Positions 9,667 to 23,425 are shown, numbered from the stretch's first letter. The stretch: 64,000 nucleotides of DNA from Alligator mississippiensis (GCF_030867095.1 NC_081824.1:305924956-305988955); one strand, 5' to 3'. Notes: generated by a model not told the origin, from the letters alone. Numbers and translations: made by a program.

Positions 9667-12600
9667 GAGGACTTTCTAAAAAATATCCACAGCAATAAAT
9701 AAAAATCATAGAAGGAAAATGTGAGAAAATTGGGAAAATTAGAAGAATTGAATTATGAATAGTTTTAAAAAGAGAAGTTAAAAGAGATTATACAGAAATA
9801 AATCCAGACTGTAAAGAGCTTAAAAAGTTACTGGTGGTGATATGCTACATGAAGTTGACCAGATGCAGAAGACTGAGGGGTCAGCTCCAAAGCAATACCA
9901 AAAGGAGAAGCACAGTATCTTGGCAGTGTGAGTGGATGCCCCAATAGTTAGCAACTCGAGAAGATTTTGGCTGCGACTTCCCAGAGAGAAACAGGAGCAA
10001 AAACAGCATTCAAAGTAGCAGATGGGTCCCATTCACATTAGGTCTACTGATGCAACCAGGTCTGAAGTGAAAGAGGTAGAAATCAGTAGCATAACCAGGG
10101 GTGGCTGAGAGGGATGCTGATTTAGGAAGGAGATGGAAAAATCAACCCCCACCACCACAGATTCTGCACCCCAGCAGCAAGAGCAGGCCCATAGCATTGC
10201 TCTTGCTGCAGGCAGTGCACAGGAATCATGCTGTTGCTGCTTTAAGAGCAAGAGCTGGGGCAGGCAGAGGCACCCAGTGGCAGCAGCAGCAGCAGCTGGA
10301 CAGTTTTGGGTAAGACTCCTGCACATTCTCTACCCTCCAACCCCCTCCCCCCCCAGCTCTCAGAGCCATGTCCGGCTGCTTTTGGAGCTCTACCACCCCT
10401 CCCCAGCCCTCATAAAACCAGAGCTAGACATAGGCATGGGTGAACCATGTGGCCACCCAGGGCCCAGACGAAAAGGGGGCCCAGAAATGGTAATATTTTT
10501 TCCATTGTCCGATTATTACTATCATTATCTCTGGTGAAGAGGAGCTGGATACTAAAAGTTCGCCCAGGGCCCCCAGGAGGCTAGGTATGGTACTGCACAC
10601 AACGTTTGCCCAGGGTGCAAACCCTGCCTGTTATGTCACTGTTGTAAATGGAGGAAAAAAGCTGAAGTCAAAACCTACTCATGGAAGCCAACCAGCTGAT
10701 CAAAGAGGAAGTGTGAGAGAGCAGAGCCACAACCAGGAAGAAAAGCAGTGGTGGGATGAAAACAATGATGGGGGAAAACCCAGTGACAGCATGAATTGGA
10801 ACTGAAAAGAGTGTGCTGTCAGCAAACCAGCCTAAGTGGAGATAGACACTGTTTACTTGGCACTTAGAAAACATAGATGCTAATTTTTTAGCTCACTGTA
10901 GGGATGGGGATGACATGGATGTATTTAAAATGTTTTTGAGACGCTCTGTGAATTGAAGCAGGTGCATGCTAAGCATATGGTATGGTGTCTATCTCTCTTA
11001 TTGATAGAAAAGACTGCATGCTGTGCTCTCTCTCATATGTCGGTTGGTCGGCATGTTGTTGCCATGCTAGCCCAGGAAATATGAAAGCAGCAAGAGATTA
11101 TTGGTGATATTTTTTATTGGACTGCTGCATATGAAAACTATGAAAGATTGGACAGTGTCTCTTGCACAAAAATGCAAGACAATGACTGGGGCAAGACTGG
11201 ATTGTGGTAACAAGACTGCCACAAGAAAATCAAACTCCACTAATGGTTTGCAACCTATTAGGCATTGAGACAGTGGAGTGCTTGTGGTGCCCAATACCAG
11301 ACCCATGCCATAAGATAGTAGCAGTCATAATAACAGTCCTCAACCTTCTACCATACCTGAGAAGTGATGGTTAAAGCACTGGCAGAGTCCTGACACACTC
11401 ATCACGTGTATTTCCAAGCTAAGAGAGCCAAAGGAAAAGCTGAGCTAGTGAAGGCAAGGTACCTACATATGTATTTCAATTGCCCTACCAGCTAAAAAAA
11501 CTAAAAGGCTAAATATGTATCTCAAGAGAAACCTGTAAAAGGTGCATTGAATACAGGAAAGATGTTCTGTACCTGACATCCTCACAGTTCCCAAAACAGG
11601 CTTGGTGACACCTGTAAGGATCCTGTTGGACCACTCAGACCCATCACCTGTAAATTGATCTATAATTGCAGGGGCTGCAGATAAAACAGTCTTCACACCT
11701 AGCAAATCCAGAACAAGAGCCAGGCAATTAACAGTTATGATATGATGGTTACCCTTTTCCTCCCTGTTTGTTCCAACTCTAATTGACCAAACATCAAGGG
11801 AAAATGCTTTGAAGCTATGCAATTAAACAGTATAAGAACTAGGCAAATCTGCCAGCAAGGTGTGTGCAGTCCAGATGAAGAAGCCATCCTGCCACCCAGC
11901 CAACAAGAAAAGGACCTATGTGTTGAGGCTGTACAAGAACTGCTTCCTGCCTGCATTGGGTAAAGATCTCTTTGCAGCTAAGATAATACTAATGACTAAA
12001 TAGCTCACTTTATATTGAGAAAGAGTCTTTTTCTGTTACTTAGTTTTGTGGCTTGTTGGAAGTTATTAAAACAAGCCTTTCACTATTCATCAACCTAGTG
12101 TTGTGTCAATTCTCAGAGCACTAGGTTTAAAAACCTGCTTTCTAAGTGCAACAAGACCATCTGTATATTTGGGAGAGATGTTAGACAGGCTTTTGGGTGG
12201 GCACAAAATGGGTACTTTCCTCAGGTCTAAGAAGCTGATACAGTTGTAAGTTAAATAGCAGGCAAAATAAAGGCTTGTGTTTAAACCCATATATAAAAGG
12301 AGATAAAAGAGATCAAGGTTAAGGGCTGGACCCAAGCATAGCCCCACATGCAGGCTGCTCCAGTGAGAGGGAGGTCACTTCAGAGGGAGCACAAGGAGGA
12401 TGGAGGGAAGTAATGTCACTCTTAGAAGACACTGAGAAAAATTGCTTCAAACAATCCAATTTTTTCCACTGAAGATCAGTCCTGAACATACCAGCTCTAT
12501 CTCAGCCTGATGGAACTAACTCATCTGGGGCACAAATATAATTTTGTGCCATTTCACCTGGGGCACAACATGAACATGTGGCTAAACTTATTCCTCAGCT

Positions 12601-14161
12601 GCCTGTACATATGTCCTGCTGCATTTTCATGGGCGAAGAATGAGAACACAAGAGAGAAGTTAATTGGATGACATGCCTTGAGTGAGAGGACACAGGCTTT
12701 ACGCATATGCAACCTTATGTTGTGAAATCTCATTGATCAGCTGTGGGCAAAGGTCCCAATGGTAAAACCATTTTCTGTGCCTGTGATCCAAATCCCCTTC
12801 AAATCCCAAGAGGGAAACTGGTGTTGAGACCAACAGAAGACACTATGTTTAATATTTTATTAGGAAATGCTGTTATACATTTGGAATATGGCTCACAGAT
12901 GTAGGAAGAATGCAGCTGTATAAAATGCAGATGAAGCAGCTGTGGAGAGAGGAGAGGGGAGGACTTTCCCTTTCTGCTTGTCACCTTCTCATGAATAATG
13001 AGAATAAGAATAGCTTTGCCTTCAGACAGAGAAAGAAACAGCACCCCACTCCCTCCCCTATGGCCCCACCCTTGCAGGACTTTAAGCATATCAGTCCGTT
13101 TGGAACAAGCTTCTGCCCATGGGTTTATCTAAGATTTTGAAGAGGGGGTGTAGATCATGTGATACGTCATCACATATAACGAAACACACGTTTTTCTACA
13201 AGTAAAAAGAAACTAGAAGCTTTACTAATAAGCTAGGGCCTAGGGTTATATTATTCAATTCAAGATCAAAGCAAAACAAATAGAACTCATTTGGAATGTG
13301 CATTAATTTGCTATGTCATATATTATGTATAAAAAACACAAGAAATCAGGCAAAAAATAATCAAAATATGTTGTTTCATTAGTCCAGTTGTCATTAGAAT
13401 TAAATGTACAAACTCCTTCATATTCATAAAGCAAAATCTAGCTTTCTTGAGCATCTTGGTGGTGCATTCAATGCTTCACTGAAAGTTATTTGCACACATG
13501 AATTGACATTCACCTGTGTTAATGAATCCACACCAGAATTAATGCTTCTTAGCTAAAGATAAAAAACAGTCTGCAAGGCTATGAAATAGGAATTACATTA
13601 AGAGAAGCAGCTAACAGAAAGCAGAATTGCAGAAGAAAGTAGAGCTTAATTAGTGGAACATCAAGACATTAAAATAGAAGAGAGGGTCATTAACACCTGT
13701 GGTTAGAAGAAATCAGGTAGATTATAATGAGCAGTCAAGTCAAGTGACTTCCTCCATGCTGTCCAAAAAGAAGTGCTGCTGCCACTGTTAGGCAGTTGAT
13801 TTTAAATTCTGGGTGGACCAGGAATCAAAAGAAGGTACAACTACACCACTGCAGCCCCCCTGGATCCACCCCTGCTTCTGCCTCCCCTTACCCAGAACAT
13901 TTGGATTTGCTCTCTGGGGAGTCCTACAGATCTACACTTGGAGCCTTTTGTCAAAAGAGGCAGCAGCTGGTACCATCTAAATGGAATCTAAACTTGCTCC
14001 AACTTTAATCCTGGATGAAGGAGTGTTAAAATTGGAGCAGGTATGCTGTATCTGAGTTGGTATCAGCTTATTCACTCATAACAATTAGACTGTATCAACT
14101 GCTGTCCTTTTTAAGGTGTTTCCCTTTTCAAAGGGCTCTAAGTATTCTTGTGTCTACACCC
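9667..14161. other. 4.5 kb without a supportable gene
   Basis: Scattered short open frames only. A (CAG)n-like tract (GGCAGCAGCAGCAGCAGCTGG) lies around 10278-10298. 10320-10600 is a GC-rich patch with CCCAGGGCCC repeats that may be an old DNA transposon relic. Elsewhere the sequence is AT-rich and unremarkable. Confidence 0.45.
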
Positions 14162-14164
14162 TTA

Positions 14165-14700
14165 GGCCAGGTACAGATGTTACACTTTTACCAGTATAAG
14201 TGACAGGGAAACTGTCTATACCCATAACAGAACAGAACTTTGGCACGCATAGATTGATTTAAAAATGGTGAAACCTGGTCTAAGATTTGCCCTTCCCTCC
14301 ACCAAAGGGAAAATGTGTGTTCTGTTTGCTACTGATATAAAGTACGCCGCTAACAGAAAACCGCGTAACTTAGATTGATTCCTCCTTGGATGTTTGTTCA
14401 CCAGAGTGCCCCAAGGGATGATGAGGTTGAACAGTTATAAACTACTGCAAGACCGTTTCAGGCTGTACATAAGGAAGAATTTCTTTACTGTCCAAGCCCC
14501 CAAGGTCTGGAACCGCCATCGTAGGTGGTTCAAGCACCTACATTGAACACCTTCAAGAAAAAATTGGATGCTTATCTTGCCGGGATCCTATGACCCAAGC
14601 TGACTTCCTGCCCTTTGAGCGGGGAGCTGGACTCAATGATCTTCCAAGGTCCCTTCCAGCCCTAATGTCTATGAAATCTACGAAATATCTGTACCTAGCC
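14165..14700. mobile_element. Small DNA transposon interrupted by a CR1 fragment
   Basis: The ends are GGCCAGGTACAGATGTTACAC (14165) and ATATCTGTACCTAGCC (to 14700). The left flank is TTA. TTA occurs on the right one base further out. The left 235 bp are about the same as the element at 9059-9250. A CR1 3' fragment (14401-14682) sits just inside the right terminus. It is non-autonomous with no coding content. Confidence 0.7.
14401..14682 (+). mobile_element. CR1 LINE 3' fragment
   Basis: The text AGGAAGAATTTCTTTACTGT followed by GGTCTGGAACCGCC, AACACCTTCAAGAAAAAATT and GGACTCAATGATCTTCC-AAGGTCCCTTCCAGCC is the standard end of CR1 ORF2 and its short 3' UTR. It ends in ATGTCTATGAAATCTACGAA, a decayed CR1 terminal repeat. 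It is 5'-truncated, as most CR1 copies are. Confidence 0.85.
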
Positions 14701-14703
14701 ATT

Positions 14704-16122
14704 ATCAACTTTCTTTTACGAGGTAGAGCAGAGAAATGAAATAGTTCCTAGAGAAAAGGCAAATGATTATTCTCAAGAGGGGAGGTAGTCTCCGCACATA
14801 GACACAGGCCATACCCCTACAGTCATGCCAGACTTGGGGGACCTATGGGGACTAAACAACTTCTGTACCTAGAACTTCATATGGAGAAAGGAGCTACTTG
14901 GTTAAGATCCGCTTTCCAGAGGCATCATATCCTCTCCTGAGTATCCAAACCGATTACAGACATATATCATACACTATCCTGAGGTGTGGGGAATTCTCCA
15001 ATATATAGCTTGGCTGACTTGCACAAATTTCTTCATCAATAACAACTCTCATATCACTCATGATTAATTTGCATTTCATCTTCTTTAGCTGTCTCTTAAA
15101 GCTTTAGCAACAGGTACAAATTATGAAGAATTATTTTTCTCGTTTAAGTTTCTACCATTTTATTATGTTAATACTCAAAGCAATACTAGTATAGGAATCT
15201 TGATAGAGTAACTAACAAAGTACTCCTAGAATGGATGTGGCTATACCACCAAGCTGTGCCTTGTTCTGCTATAATTTGATTCTTCTCCCCTTTCCCCACC
15301 TCCAAAAGCAAAACAATCTATATCAATAATACCCAGTTTTTTCCAGTATAACAATGTCTGTTCTAGAGATTTCTGCTAGTACAGCTGTATCAGTCAGGAA
15401 GCAACCTCTTTATACTCCTGACCAAAATAGCTATGCTGGCAGACATCTGTAGGCCAGACCTGATTTAATCAGACTGAAGTACAAGAATTCACTTTATTTT
15501 CTCTCTCCTGAGCTGTTTAGATTTAAATTGGGTCATACAAATAAAATCTATATATATATAGTTTTACTGTTCAGATCAATAGCAATACCCTACATATTCT
15601 GCTGGTAGAAATTTAGTGTCACTATAAAATTAGGAAGCCCAATTATTCCCCTGATATGTGGGTATGGCTCTTCTTTCATTTCATTGGAATCCTTGGCATG
15701 ATCAAGCAAGAGCAGTATTTGGCCAGGGAAAGCAGATACAGACTTTTAATATTGCATATTTGAAATCAAAGCATTGGGGACATTCATGAGCTAAGAATTA
15801 TACCTTGATGGCAGGCTCTCAGTTTGAATACACCATTTCTATTCTGTAGGGAAATGATTCCAGCAAAACATACATTTTGTCATAGAAATAATTATAAAAA
15901 TGTCTTTAAAATGCAGGTTAGGGTTTGTAGAGATCTCTTTTGAGTCACTTAAATCATTATCTTGTGGTTTTCTGTCTACATTCTATTGTTTCTAAGCTAT
16001 CCATAATGGAATGGAGTCTTTCCTTCCTTCCTCCATTTGTCCTGGAGCTATCAGCTGTAGGGACCAGTTTCATGCTGTACTTTATAGTTTGTACTCCTCT
16101 GTATTCTATTTTGATAGACCTG
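14704..16122. other. No recognised feature
   Basis: AT-rich and non-coding as far as can be seen. A short TATATATATA tract occurs around 15550. Confidence 0.45.
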
Positions 16123-17045
16123 GGTTAAGTACAGATGTTCAAAAAGCCCTTGGTGGAAGCACTCTAATTATTGTGCTTTACTTAAAGCACTGTAAGTTAG
16201 AGTGGGAGCAAACCAAGCAGGCATTCACTTTTTGGTGGGGAGGGGGGCTTGGAGCCTGCTCAAACTGGCCAAGGCCAGCAGCTTGGGGGTACTTTTGCAT
16301 GCCTCCCAGGAGGCTGCCAGAGCAGCTACTCTCCCCAGCTCCCCATCCCACTCAGCTGGTGACTGTCAGCGGCAGTGGATGGCAGTGGGGGGAACCCCCA
16401 TGCTGGGTCAGGCCTTTGCAGGGTCTGGGCTGGATCTGCACAGAAAGGGGGCTTCATTCCCCCACCCCCAGTTCCTGGCAAGGGGAAAAGCTAGGCTGGG
16501 CAGTCTTGTGGCTGCAGCTGTTAAGAGCCTTGTTGGGGGAAAAGTCCCCCTGCTGCACAAAGCCAGCCTACTCCTTCCCCCGCTCCAAACCTGACCCAGC
16601 TATCTGTGGGGGTGGGAGGTGGGGCACACAGAATGGGGGATCCATTCCCCCTAACCATAGCCTCTTGACAGCTGGAGTCAGGAGCTGCAGCATGGGGCTG
16701 CCTGGACTTTTCTGCCATTTGTATCTCTTCTCTGTGACAGCCTGGGGGTGGAGCTGGCTTGGTGATCTGGAGCAGAGGAGCAATAGCCAACGCTAACAAG
16801 CCACCCAGTGAGCGGCCCCTAGGGTGTTGAGGGAATGAAACGTACTCTGACTCGTGATGGGATGTGATACAGACATTTGATAAAGTTCTCTAATTTGAAG
16901 TGCTTTAGTATGATACCACATCCATCCAGAGTTAACTTAGAGCCATTTTAAAGTGCTTTATGTGCCATGAATATCTGTTCTGTTACAGGTGTAAAGTATT
17001 TTCTGTGTGCTTAACACATGGTAAGTGTGACTTCTGTACTTAGCC
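16123..17045. mobile_element. 923-bp non-autonomous DNA transposon with GC-rich core
   Basis: The terminal inverted repeat is GGTTAAGTACAGATGTTC on the left and GTGACTTCTGTACTTAGCC on the right. The subterminal segments (CTCTAATTATTGTGCTTTAC on the left and TCTAATTTGAAGTGCTTTAG on the right) also correspond. Flanks are CTG and TTG, so the 3-bp duplication is imperfect. The 600-bp core at 16200-16800 is GC-rich. It has a 261-codon open frame but no recognisable domain and a composition explained by low CpG-free GC content, so I do not call it a gene. Confidence 0.6.
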
Positions 17046-17124
17046 TTGGAGTTTAGCCTTCAGTATTTGAATCCACAAATTTGTATGTTTGCATAGTAAT
17101 TGGTCCTACTGAATTCATTGAAAG

Positions 17125-17215
17125 TTTACATGTGAAATCCTTACCCCAGTGAAATTAATGGGAGTTTTTCCATTGACTTAAATGGGGGCAAGATTTCAAC
17201 CCACATGTGTAGTTA
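17125..17215. repeat. Old palindromic interspersed repeat
   Basis: TGTGAAATCCTTACCCCAGT is followed by AATGGGAGTTTTTCCATTGA and CTTAAATGGGGGCAAGATTTCA. The segment is a rough palindrome of the form that recurs in amniote genomes. I recognise the pattern but not a family name with confidence. Confidence 0.4.
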
Positions 17216-18069
17216 CTTATACATATAAGTGTTTAAAGGATCAGGAATCTCATTAATGTGTTCCACTGTTGTCTGATACATCTTGTAGTTAATGTGTCTC
17301 CAAATATTTAATGTTTAATATACATTTCTCCTGTTTCATCTGAAGTTAAATTACTCCTATTTCTGTCCTGAATTAATGAGGTTAGCTTATGTCCTTCCTA
17401 TAATCTTCCACACCCACTTGGCAAACACTCCAGTACAATCTCTCTTTTTTCCTAGTTGCCTCTCTTCTCTAAATATCATATGATATGACTTCCCTCCATG
17501 CTGTAACCAAAGTAGGATGAATGGAGCAGCTACCCTGGGCGGTGTCTTGCGAAAGCAAGAAAAAAATGGCTGGTGCTACAGCTCCATGATTGTGCTGGAG
17601 GCAAGCAGCAACTGGAAGACATCACTGCCCCTGTCTGTGGCAGCTGCTTCCAGCACTCAGCCACATCGCCATGTCTCTGACTTCCCTCCCAGTTGCCAGT
17701 TTGCCCTAATTTTGAAATGTCATTCACCCAGCAAGTGCACATTCTCAACATTAATGTACCCTATTTTTTGTTGTTGCTACTCCTGTCTTCTAAATTAATT
17801 AACTTGATATGTATAGATTTTAGACTGAGAAAAAGGAAATATATTTTTAATAGTTCATGGCAAATATCACTTTAATACTCAGTTGAGTCTATTAGGCAAA
17901 GTCCTGACTTAGCAGTACAAAGTTTCACTTTCCTAGGAAGAACTCTAGGAGGGATTAGGTCTCTACTGTGCATGATCCCTTCTAGAGCTTCCAGATGAGA
18001 AATAAGGACATGCCAAAGGCAGGCAGCAGAAATGACAAAGAGTTGGGGAAGCAAGCCATATAAGAAGAG
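17216..18069. other. No supported gene
   Basis: Mostly AT-rich sequence. The segment 17520-17700 is slightly GC-rich. No motif was recognised. Confidence 0.4.
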
Positions 18070-18345
18070 TATGAGAAAACAAGCTGGTTTAGCTTGCAGA
18101 AAAGGTTAAGAGGGGACATGGTAAGAGTCTTCAAATATCTGAAGGGCTACCATAAATAAAAGCGACAACAAACTGAAACTGTAGTAAAATAGGTTTAGAG
18201 TGGGTTACAGGAAAAGCTTCTTTACTGTTAGAAAAGTGAGGCAGTGGAATAGACTACCTAGTAAAGTTGTGGAACCTCCTTCATTGGAGGTGTTCAAGGG
18301 GAAGTTGGATAAACATTGGTCAGGAATGATTTATGAGTAGCAATG
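18070..18345 (+). mobile_element. Old CR1 LINE fragment
   Basis: Translated with stops, it gives the CR1 ORF2 tail: LQKRLRGDMVRVFKYLKGYH, then a RKSEAVE-type block, then PSLEVFKGKLD-like text (TTCATTGGAGGTGTTCAAGG-GGAAGTTGGATAAACA). It has many more differences from the other CR1 copies here, so it is older. Boundaries are approximate. Confidence 0.7.
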
Positions 18346-18531
18346 CCTAGACTGTGCTGTTTAGAGCATCAGTTAAAAGCCCAGGAGTCCATTTATCACT
18401 TAAGGAGCATGAGAAGAATAGGTGGAAAATAGAGAGGACCATACTCAGCAACTGGAGAATGAAGAAGAGCTCTACAGCTGGTTTGGTCATGTAGGAAGAT
18501 TAAAAGAGCTGAAATAAGTTTATGGAGGCTG

Positions 18532-19258
18532 TAACGGGGCAAGAGGTCCACCCTGTCATGAGATGCCAAAAGAACAAAGGAAAAACAGAGACTTACCACG
18601 CTGGTGAGCCCAGATGGGAGAAAAGCCACGCTGGATGCTAATGATCAGCTGCGAAAGTCAGCCAGGCAGAGAATGGAATGCTGTGGCCAGTCTCACAGCT
18701 GATCGGTGCAGGGGATGAAAAGAGAGGCGGATGAACAGTCGGCTCTCCACCAGCAAAGGAAATAACATGGGGGAGACCTGTGGAAACACGGAGCAACAGC
18801 AGTGGCACATGGCTGACCAAGGGCACTCGGGAGAGAGTTCCAAAGGACTTACCTGCAGAGCCAGGAAGACAAGGCAGATGCAGTGTCCAAACCTGTGAAT
18901 TTGAGTCCAGTGGGTGCAGGATTCCATCCAAGAGACCTAAAGGAGGGAAAAGACAAAGCCATGTGTGGATGTGAATTTGGGGTGTTGGCCCAATATGATT
19001 CCACCCTGAAGGATAAGGGAAGGGATGAGCTGTGGGATGGTTCACTTGGGACCTCTGCAGGGAAGAACAGGACAAGCAACCAAGGGCAAGAAACCAGCTG
19101 CCGAGAGACTGATCAAGGCAACCCAGAGACTGACTCCCACAGGGGAGACCTAATAAAAGTAAAGTTGTAACATCTGGTGTGGTGAGGACAGAGTATGGGA
19201 ATGGTGGAGCCCTGTGAAGAGGAGCCAGCCTTCTAAACTGCAGAACCTAACATCAGCT
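18532..19258 (+). repeat. Possible LTR-like segment (weak)
   Basis: The block begins TGTAACGGGGCAAG and carries AATAAA at about 19151-19156. It ends somewhere between GTTGTAACA (19171) and CCTAACA (19258). Composition and layout resemble an LTR, but I found no matching flanking duplication and no second copy in the window. Treat as a candidate only. Three antisense open frames of 76-145 codons here have no recognisable domain. Confidence 0.3.
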
Positions 19259-22200
19259 TTATCTCATAGGACTGTGTCCATGTTTGGTTTCTTCCTTTTC
19301 CATCTAAGTCATGGCAGGCAAGTTTAAAGGAGACTATCTGGTCCAACAGGAGAGAAGCTGCAGTTTTACTTTGGGGGTATGGCTAGTCTTCCAGATGACA
19401 GAATGATAGAAAAGGGAATGCTGGCTCTCCAGTCAGGTTGTGTGATGAATGGAGCTGTGTTTGTTATCCTAAGTTTACTTCAGTCTTCAGTGGAGAGTGA
19501 AAGGTACCTGCTTATCTCAAGCTCCTAGGCTTTGTTGGTCACCACATGGAGCAGGAAGGAATTTTTACTGTCCTGTTGCTCAGGTTGTCAGGATTTTTTT
19601 GTTCATCTTCCTCGGAAGCATTGGATGTTGGCTACAGCCAAGTCTGGGAATTTTGACTGGGGTGTTCTAGTACTTCTGCTGGAACTTAAAAAAACCCAGA
19701 GGTTTCTGGTTAGAGGGTCTTGCTCCTCTGCTCAGACTCAGACCAATCATCACATTTAAGATTAGGAGGGAATTTTACTCTATGGTCAGATTGACATGGA
19801 TTTGTGAGGGATTTTGTCTTCCTCTATAGCAGGGAACTGGGTCCCCTTCCTTGGATCTCTTGAGCATATTTTAACAAACTACTTTCTGTCCTTGCAATAC
19901 TCAATTCTACCACACCGTCTTAAGTGACGTATTTCTGATGTTGGTGATTTACAGGATCAGGCAGGAGTACCTCTGGCAAAAAATAGAGCAAGTATAAAAA
20001 GAACACATGACATCACAGAATGTGACATCAGGATCGCAGCCTACAGTAGGTCTGTGTTGCTGAATTCACTGTATTGGAACTTAAATCTCAAAAGTGTTAG
20101 TATCCTGAAATGCACATCCCATTGTGCTTCCTGGCACAGTGCATGTCTTGTCACTAACATTTTGGGTGGATTGCTCTACATTAAAGTGAAAGTTAATGTT
20201 CCTCTACTGACTTTTTTGTCAGCAGGTAGAGCTTGTTCACAACAGTGACCATGCATAGGTGTGTGAAGGCCTTGCTACTCAGGTGTGATTGTCTGTGTGT
20301 CTTGTTCTGTCTCAGATGACAGAAGACTGAACTCTTACTGAGTAGAATCCAGGATGTTAGGTGTTGAAAAGTTAGGAATAATGAGAATATAATGTAGAAT
20401 TAGGCCTCGAGTTCTCCCCACCCCTTCCTCAAAATGTCCCCTCAGAACAGTAGCTTTAACCTGTCTGCCACACACTCCTGTATTCTACTTTTCTTTGTTC
20501 AGACAAAAGCAAATAATGTCACCAGGACTCTCCCCAGATCAGCACCTCTTCCAAGACACCTCCTCAGGAAACAAGAACTCTACCTGCCTGATGGGCTTTG
20601 ACCCCCTCTGTCAGGGATGCACCCTGGTTTGTTTGACAAAGGCAGCATTTTGTCAAAGTTGGTGGTTGTTCAAGTGTTTTTTTTCTCAAGCAAGCAAGCG
20701 TAGGAAGTGCTAATATGTTTCTGGCAAGGTCCTATTCAGCCAGTCTACTCTAGGAATTATAAGTATCATCAATCCTTTTTACAGTGGCATGGTGGTCCAC
20801 TCTTTGCCTGATGCATTGGTCCTAGTTCCAGCAGCTGTGTGATCTTTAAGAGTAGCCAGTTCTCCTAATACTTCTTAAACTACCACAAGCTGATTTTTAT
20901 CCTGGTGCACTAGATGGGTCATAGTGTGTGGGACCCCTTAGTTTAAACAATGCTCCCAGGGGCTTCCCTAATCAGAGCATTCACCAACATAGAGTTGAGG
21001 TCTGTTTTGGGTCCTCCATATTCATCCTAATAATTATGCTCCCTCTAATATATTCAATAAAATATCTAATTTGTATAGACAGCAAGAGCTAGCTACAAAT
21101 ACATGTAACCTTTCCAACAAACATCACCAGTTTACCAACTTATCAGAGATCTTCCTTTGTTTCCTCTTGTTATTTTAACATTCCACTCCACCATCTCTTT
21201 ATACCTGGTCTTGCACTTCACTCTTGGTTTCTCTTGTGTTAGTTACATCCATATAAGAACAATTATACAAGATTCATCATCAGAAATCAATCTAATGCTA
21301 TTTTCTTCATTGACCAAGAAAAAGGCTCTGCTCTATGACAAAGTAACCTCCTGGATGTCTTGTGGGTTTTGAAGAATATCCTTCCACAACACCAAAACCA
21401 TCAGGTTCAGAGAACATTATTCTCCTTCGCTCCCATGCATGCTTCCAAAATATATCCATTCTTTGCTCATTCTTTACTGAATACAGTCTATTGTTAATGG
21501 TGGCTTTGTTATATTGTTTTCTGTGTTACCCTGTCTTACTGGAGGTTCTAAACATACTGCGTCTCTGACCTGTAGAGCTCTGTGACATGTTTTACTATTA
21601 AAATAATTAAAAGCATTATTTTTTTGATGAATTATGAGTATGGCTATGTCTGTGCACATGTGAATGAACATACGCACACATGTGAGGTAGGACATGAGTA
21701 CATGAGCTAATGTGGGAATGGATGCTCAATTATTTTCTGATCTGGTGGCTATGTAAGAAGTGTATGTGATCTCAGTTTTGCCCATTTGCCACAAGAGCTG
21801 AGATCTGTTAACTGGATGGATTTCTGGAAACCCTCCTCAAGGTAGTGCCCTCTACCTAAGCCACAAAATATCTGCTCCTGGATGATAAAAATTATCCAGT
21901 CCTTTTTGGATTATTCTGCTCTTCTTCAAATGCTATCTGTAATTGTAAACCATTCATTGCTTGGTCTTGTGCCTTTTTTCATCCCAACAACATCATTTAT
22001 CATCCTGACATTTTTTTATTATTTAAGAAGTAGTTTTCAAAATATCATTAATTTAATGCTGGGAATTGCTTGCAATTATTTTCATGGAAAGAAAATGTGT
22101 CTAGAATTGCCTACAGTACTTTCCCTTTAGCTCAGACACTGGGCTAATGTATGCTCTGCCACACAACAAAATGTTCCATCCAAGAAAAATAGATGTTATT

Positions 22201-23091
22201 TAAAACAGGTCAATTAGATAAGATGATTTGCAAAATACAAAAACAGACCAAACCCAACCAAACAAAAAAACCCTTTTCAAATCAATTCCATTCTACCTGA
22301 GACAAAGTATAAGGGATTTCTGCATGGAAGGGCCTATTGTGAAAGTTATGACTTGAAAATGTAGAGTGGAACAGAATATCGCCCACGGTCTTAACAGGAG
22401 AGATCTTTATTTCCATAATAACAGGGTATTTGCCATTATTAGCTTTTCAGACAATTAGAAACTGATGGAAAAAGAGAAATGAAGGGGAACAGGTTTTGTA
22501 TTATTTTATTTTATTTTAATTTAATTTTGTAATGTCATGTTGTGATTTCTTTTCTCTCTGTCGACAACGGTGATATTTTGAATTCTGATTGATAGTTAAA
22601 CTGGGGGGCTTTCAATGCATAGGAACTTTGCAAATTAAGATAGGAAGTACTGTAAAATGAATACTAAACATAAATTAAGCAAAGCTACAGAAAAGGACAA
22701 ATGTAAAATCTCCCCTATGACACATTATCCATTCTGCATGACAACACAGTGGCCACCTCCACAGACAGCAGCCCCTTAGAAATTTAAAACACGGTACATA
22801 AAAAAACATTTTTCATAACTGGATAGCTAAAATATACCACACAATTACTCTGTAATTTAAAATAATGTTTAGAAGTATATTCTTGTGGGAGTTCTGGATT
22901 CATATCCTGAAGACAGCTGTCAGGAAATCTTTGCTACTTGGTCTCCAAAGGATTCCTCATCTGTATTTTGAGAATTGCATTCTATATTACTATTTTCATT
23001 TACATAACATAGTTCAATCAACTGTATGGTCATTGTCTGTATCTTCTGTACCCAGGAGACACAGGCCTGATTCACCAGGAGGCACGGGCAG
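19259..23091. other. 3.8 kb without a supportable gene
   Basis: AT-rich, with short spurious frames. A (TTTTA)n-like microsatellite lies at about 22500-22528. 19530-19860 has the character of an old interspersed repeat (phrases such as TAGCAGGGAACTGGGTCCCC), but I could not identify it. Confidence 0.4.
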
Positions 23092-23425
23092 TCTATAAAC
23101 TTACCAGGGGGGACCAGCGGGGAACAGGAGAGGCCCTGTTCCCCTGAGCACTACTAGGAGTAACTAGGAATAACGGCCACAAGTTGACTGAGAGTAGATT
23201 CAGGCTAGATATCAGGTGGCACTACTTCACAGTCAGGGTGGCTAGGAGCTGGAACTAACTTCCAAGGGAAGTGGTGCTCACTCCTACCCTGGGGGTCTTC
23301 AAAAGGAGGCTAGATAGACACCTTGCCAGGGTCGTTTGACCCCAGCATTCTTTCCTGCCCATGGCAGGGGGTCGGACTTGATGATCTGCTCAGGTCCCTT
23401 CCAACCCTACCAACTATGAAACCAC
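23092..23425 (+). mobile_element. CR1 LINE 3' fragment, about 330 bp
   Basis: It opens with TCTATAAACTTACCAGGGGG (YKLTRG in CR1 ORF2). It continues through the LDIRxHYFxVRVAxxW block and ends with the CR1 3' UTR CAGGGGGTCGGACTTGATGA plus TCCCTTCCAACCCTACC. It has the same start point, within a few bases, as the copy at 32161. Confidence 0.85.

Noticed and set aside
16011..16796. 261-codon plus-strand open frame
   Set aside because: It lies in the GC-rich core of a non-autonomous DNA transposon. Composition explains the lack of stops, overlapping long frames exist on both strands, and no domain is recognisable.
18638..19075. 145-codon minus-strand frame
   Set aside because: It overlaps other frames of similar length on both strands in an LTR-like GC-rich block. 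No recognisable domain.
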